From assembly GCA_012719545.1 (NCBI GenBank), contig JAAYAD010000065.1, positions 1 through 64,000 on the forward strand: DNA of 64,000 bases, written 5' to 3'. Shown here one piece after another: positions 61,048 to 64,000 of the stretch. Both the position numbers and the translations under genes were made by a program. This stretch comes from Clostridiaceae bacterium. Lineage in GTDB: Bacteria > Bacillota > Clostridia > DSM-8532. Under the pieces are notes generated by a model. That model ran no database searches. It was not told the DNA's origin and worked only from the letters and a program-made list of their open reading frames with translations. Each line of letters starts with the position of its first letter. Position 1 is the stretch's first letter.

Positions 61048-63393
61048 TTATTGTCCTGATGTTTGCTCAAGTATGGCCTTAAAGCGGCCTGGGGTTACTC
61101 CTTCCCTTCTCTTAAATACCCGTATAAAGGATTCGCAGCTTAGATAGCCCACAATGGTTGATACCTGCTGAACTGTAAGCTCGGGGTTTTCCTTAAAATA
61201 GTCCTTGGCTTTATTTATCCTGACTTCATGTATATAGTCCAGAAGCCCATTGCCTGTAAGTTTCTTAAAGGTTCTGGAAACATAATCGAGATTCTTGTTC
61301 ATCATATCTGCAATCATACTCACATTAAGGTCCGGATTCATGTAATTCTGGTGAACAATTTCCACGATATCATTCTTAAAGCTGGATTCTGCTTCTTCCT
61401 CCCTGTCTCTGCAGAATTCCTCCAATTCATCGAACAGTGTATTTAACCTTGCCTGGAATTCAACCACATTTTTACAGTCCATCAAGTCGCTGTGCTCATT
61501 TACCTTATCGATAAGTTTTCCTGCATCCGGAACGCTGACATAATTCATGGCTCCCAGGATATTGTTAATAAGCCCATATAGTCTGAATTTGAGAACATTG
61601 GTGGAATTAACGTTATCATTGAAATAATGCTTTATTATTTCGTTGAAATAGGATTTGGCCTTAGAGAAATTTCCTGACTTGACATAGCCAAGCATCATGG
61701 ACTCTTCCTTAAGCATCACGGTACTGAATTTATTGTTGCTGTTAAGGGTGGGCATCCTGTTATATCTTGCAATGACCTTGTTTCCCGTAATCTCAATATA
61801 TTCCATGGTCTTGTTCATTTCTTTAAAAGCTTGTCTTAAGCCCTCAACACCCTGATGAAAGTCTGAAACCGCTATGATTGTATCAATACCGTAGTTTTCA
61901 CGCAAAAACTGCTGAGCCTGGCTTAAGTTTTCCTTTATGTTTTTGTTGAACATCTCAAGCTTCTTTATATCAAGCATGACAATAAATATAAGCTCCTGGC
62001 CATAGCGGATGCAGGTTGTATTATAATGCGAGGACAATATCTGAGTAACAATGGTCTCGCAGAGGTCAATGGGGTAATGGGCCAATTCTTTATTTTCTTC
62101 CGCCTTTTCAAAGTATGAGCTTATATCAGTGCATTTAAGCTTTATAAAGCAGCAGGACTGATTTTCGTAATTTATGCCTACCTTTGATGCGTAATAGGCT
62201 ATAAACTCATTGGTGCTTTTTTTGTCATACAGAGCGGCAACAAGATTCCTCTTCTGATCCAATCCTGCCTGTTCCTTATGGAGGTTCATATAGGCTATTT
62301 TCTGATCCGCCGCATCCAAAAGAATGCTCTTTATTTCAGAGTAGGGATCAAAGAGCTTGGAAACAACGGTTCCTGTCTTCTCCCCCTTTGCAAGGGAAAA
62401 CAGCTGCCTTATAGGGTTATAGTTGCGGAGGGTCAAAAAATATATCAAAGCACAGCCTAAGACAGCGCATATAATAAATGTTATAACGGCTATTACCTGA
62501 ATGTCCTGCCTGTGTTCTGCCAGAATATCCTGTGAAAGAGCAAAGACATATGTAACGGGAATAAACCTGCTTTTTACATAGGACAAAAAATAACCATTAT
62601 AGACTATTGTGCCGTTGTCTTTTTCAAGCCCGGCAGGGTCAATACTTAAAAGGCCGTTATTCCAGTATTGCTCCAGTATATTTTCTCCTGTTGTATTGTC
62701 AATAATTGCTGCAATCATGCCGTAACTGTCTATGGAGCTTTCAATGGCGTTCTTTAATATATCGGTCCTGAACTTTATAAGTGTAAGGCTTCTGCTTATA
62801 TCTTCCCTTGGGGTAACGGGAAAGGTCTGCATAAAGTACAGGGTTCCGTTTCTAAGACATTTAAGCTTTCCTCCGGTAAAGCTTTCCGACTCCTTAACCC
62901 AGTCTTCATAAGAAAGGCCCGGATCTTCTCTTTTTATATAATTCTCGTAAACATCTTCATCATTTAGCATACCGCTGCAATTAATATTTATGTCTTTATC
63001 ATTCAGGCAGACAACAATGTCGTCAACAAAATTATTGCTTATCATGATGGAATTAAGGTGATTTGAAAGCCGGTAGCCGCTGGTTATGTAGTTGCCGCTG
63101 TTTTCGTCCGTCGAGTACAAAAGATAATTCATACTGTCATTTTTTAATATGGAAAGGCTTATGGCCAGGGACCTTTCCAGGTACTCATCCATTAAAAGCT
63201 GAACCTTATATGCCTTATCCGTCAGCACTTTTTCTGTCTGTCTTGTTTCCCGCTCCATAAGCTGGCCTGTTATTATTACAAAAGCAGAGACAAAGAAAAT
63301 TATGGGTATTAGGAAAATAAGAAGGTAGGATTTTATAAAGTTAAGAAAAACACTTTTTTCAGAGCCGGAAAGTGCAGTTTTAAATATTTTCAT
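61048..63393 (-). CDS. Membrane-bound AraC-family transcriptional regulator
   Basis: A 781-aa regulator with transmembrane helix about 18-42, an extracellular sensor to about 290, a second helix about 295-320, a cytoplasmic middle and a C-terminal AraC double helix-turn-helix (VSMIADMMNKNLDYVSRTFKKLTG and VQQVSTIVGYLSCESFIRVFKRREGVTPGRFK). This architecture merges sensing and DNA binding in one protein and is common beside LplABC-type sugar transporters. It probably controls the ABC operon downstream. ATG 63393 preferred. Confidence 0.9.
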   Translation of the reverse strand: MKIFKTALSGSEKSVFLNFIKSYLLIFLIPIIFFVSAFVIITGQLMERETRQTEKVLTDKAYKVQLLMDEYLERSLAISLSILKNDSMNYLLYSTDENSGNYITSGYRLSNHLNSIMISNNFVDDIVVCLNDKDININCSGMLNDEDVYENYIKREDPGLSYEDWVKESESFTGGKLKCLRNGTLYFMQTFPVTPREDISRSLTLIKFRTDILKNAIESSIDSYGMIAAIIDNTTGENILEQYWNNGLLSIDPAGLEKDNGTIVYNGYFLSYVKSRFIPVTYVFALSQDILAEHRQDIQVIAVITFIICAVLGCALIYFLTLRNYNPIRQLFSLAKGEKTGTVVSKLFDPYSEIKSILLDAADQKIAYMNLHKEQAGLDQKRNLVAALYDKKSTNEFIAYYASKVGINYENQSCCFIKLKCTDISSYFEKAEENKELAHYPIDLCETIVTQILSSHYNTTCIRYGQELIFIVMLDIKKLEMFNKNIKENLSQAQQFLRENYGIDTIIAVSDFHQGVEGLRQAFKEMNKTMEYIEITGNKVIARYNRMPTLNSNNKFSTVMLKEESMMLGYVKSGNFSKAKSYFNEIIKHYFNDNVNSTNVLKFRLYGLINNILGAMNYVSVPDAGKLIDKVNEHSDLMDCKNVVEFQARLNTLFDELEEFCRDREEEAESSFKNDIVEIVHQNYMNPDLNVSMIADMMNKNLDYVSRTFKKLTGNGLLDYIHEVRINKAKDYFKENPELTVQQVSTIVGYLSCESFIRVFKRREGVTPGRFKAILEQTSGQ

Positions 63394-63456
63394 GTATGAA
63401 TCGCCCACCTTATACTGAACGTATCTTAAGTCATGTGCGGATACTGTTAATACCCA

Positions 63457-63520
63457 TAAAAAATAAAAAAATGATCAACAGAAAAGGCACATATAATATG
63501 CTCCTTGGTTCTGGATCATT
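63457..63520 (-). terminator. Terminator-like hairpin in front of the AraC regulator
   Basis: On minus, AATGATC-x-AGAA...AAGG...CATA pairs with TATG...CCTTTTCT...GATCATT in a long interrupted stem, followed by TTTTTATTTTTT (63457-63470). It lies between a possible promoter (63559-63588) and the regulator start, so it is either an attenuator or the terminator of the gene at the window edge. Confidence 0.7.
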
Positions 63521-63558
63521 ATCGTTAAATAAATTTATTTCCCCTCAAATATAATTCT

Positions 63559-63588
63559 ATGATAGCTTATAAAAAGCTGCATTGTCAA
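63559..63588 (-). promoter_or_regulatory. Possible promoter upstream of the AraC regulator
   Basis: TTGACA (63588-63583) and TATCAT (63564-63559) are separated by 18 bases. The predicted leader of about 160 bases contains the hairpin at 63471-63520. Confidence 0.6.
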
Positions 63589-63633
63589 CGAATTTATACC
63601 CATTACGGCCTCTATTGCCACAATAAAAACCAA

Positions 63634-64000
63634 TCACGGCAAGCTTGCCATAATTCTCAGGAACATATCCTCCACATACGTTATGGCACCGCTGCAGATA
63701 CGCATCCAAAAATATGTGGCCAGTATAAGAACAAACTTCCAGAAAGAAGTTATCTGTGTTCTCACGCTTATGGTCCTGTATATCACACCCAGCTGGAAAT
63801 AAGGAAGAACGGTTATGAGTATCAAAATTACTGAAAAAAGAAGCCTAATCTGTTGTGATGAGGCTGCATTAACCTCTCCCCATCTTATACCTGAGTAAAA
63901 ATACAGAATCATTGGAACAACAAAGAGAATATGCGACAAGGCATAGGATTTCATCAAAACAACAGGCATTCTCTGATTTATGCGTCTTTCACTTCTTTTG
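63634..64000 (-). CDS. Membrane protein, C-terminal part, cut by window edge
   Basis: The frame is open from the right edge (KRSERRINQRMPVV...) to the stop at 63634, about 122 codons. The internal ATG at 63969 has no ribosome-binding site, so the true start probably lies beyond 64000. Three hydrophobic segments (about residues 17-32, 47-68 and 84-104 counting from that ATG) indicate an integral membrane protein. No family is recognised. Confidence 0.6.
   Translation of the reverse strand, partial: KRSERRINQRMPVVLMKSYALSHILFVVPMILYFYSGIRWGEVNAASSQQIRLLFSVILILITVLPYFQLGVIYRTISVRTQITSFWKFVLILATYFWMRICSGAITYVEDMFLRIMASLP

Overview
The window is chromosomal DNA of a low-GC, Gram-positive, spore-forming, motile bacterium, most probably a plant-polysaccharide-degrading member of the Clostridia (Ruminiclostridium/Acetivibrio-like). 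The basis is the flagellar operon with FliW and CsrA, the spore genes sleB, ypeB and gerM, SAM-I and T-box leaders, ECF transport, a GH53 galactanase with a ricin-type CBM, and YesMN-type regulation. Species cannot be fixed from sequence alone. Most genes lie on the minus strand; the trp region and the galactan regulators are on plus. Layout: 1-154 is the 5' end of an ISL3-like transposase, cut by the window edge. 230-450 holds stacked hairpins ending the flagellar operon. 453-10851 is a right-to-left run: small membrane protein, recD2, comFC, yvyF, flgM, flgN, two different flgK genes, flgL, fliW, csrA. The first flgK of the pair carries a von Willebrand factor A (vWA) domain inserted inside the protein, the most unusual coding feature here. 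10972-20714 is housekeeping: metK under a SAM-I riboswitch, cysE-cysS-radA, coaW (type II pantothenate kinase) beside an ECF S-component that may import pantothenate, a lipid kinase, cysQ and small proteins. 20909-31832 is a galactan-use locus: a 610-aa unrecognised protein, secreted GH53 endo-galactanase, sugar-binding lipoprotein and two LplBC-type permeases, divergent from a YesN-like response regulator and YesM-like kinase. No ABC ATPase is encoded there, so a shared one elsewhere is expected. 31874-39657: a hypothetical protein, then a Trp-specifier T-box and complete trpEGDCFBA. 39776-41492: tRNA-Arg(CCU) and a solitary dihydrolipoyl dehydrogenase. 41720-48777: an ABC exporter pair, SEC-C protein, argS, a YwiB-like protein, ddl, gerM. 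49166-52275: a thioredoxin-reductase-like flavoprotein lacking NADPH motifs, then sleB-ypeB. 52500-56579: YhaN/YhaO-type nuclease pair, acpS, tRNA-Arg(CCG). 56708-63393: a second sugar ABC system with an MBL-fold hydrolase and a membrane AraC regulator. 63634-64000: a membrane protein cut by the right edge. Points most worth following up are the vWA-bearing FlgK, the pyridine-nucleotide-independent look of the TrxR-like protein, an operator-like palindrome ahead of the pantothenate-type S-component, a hairpin holding the sleB start site in its loop, and a bipartite intergenic element present twice. No CRISPR array, prophage or defence island was seen.
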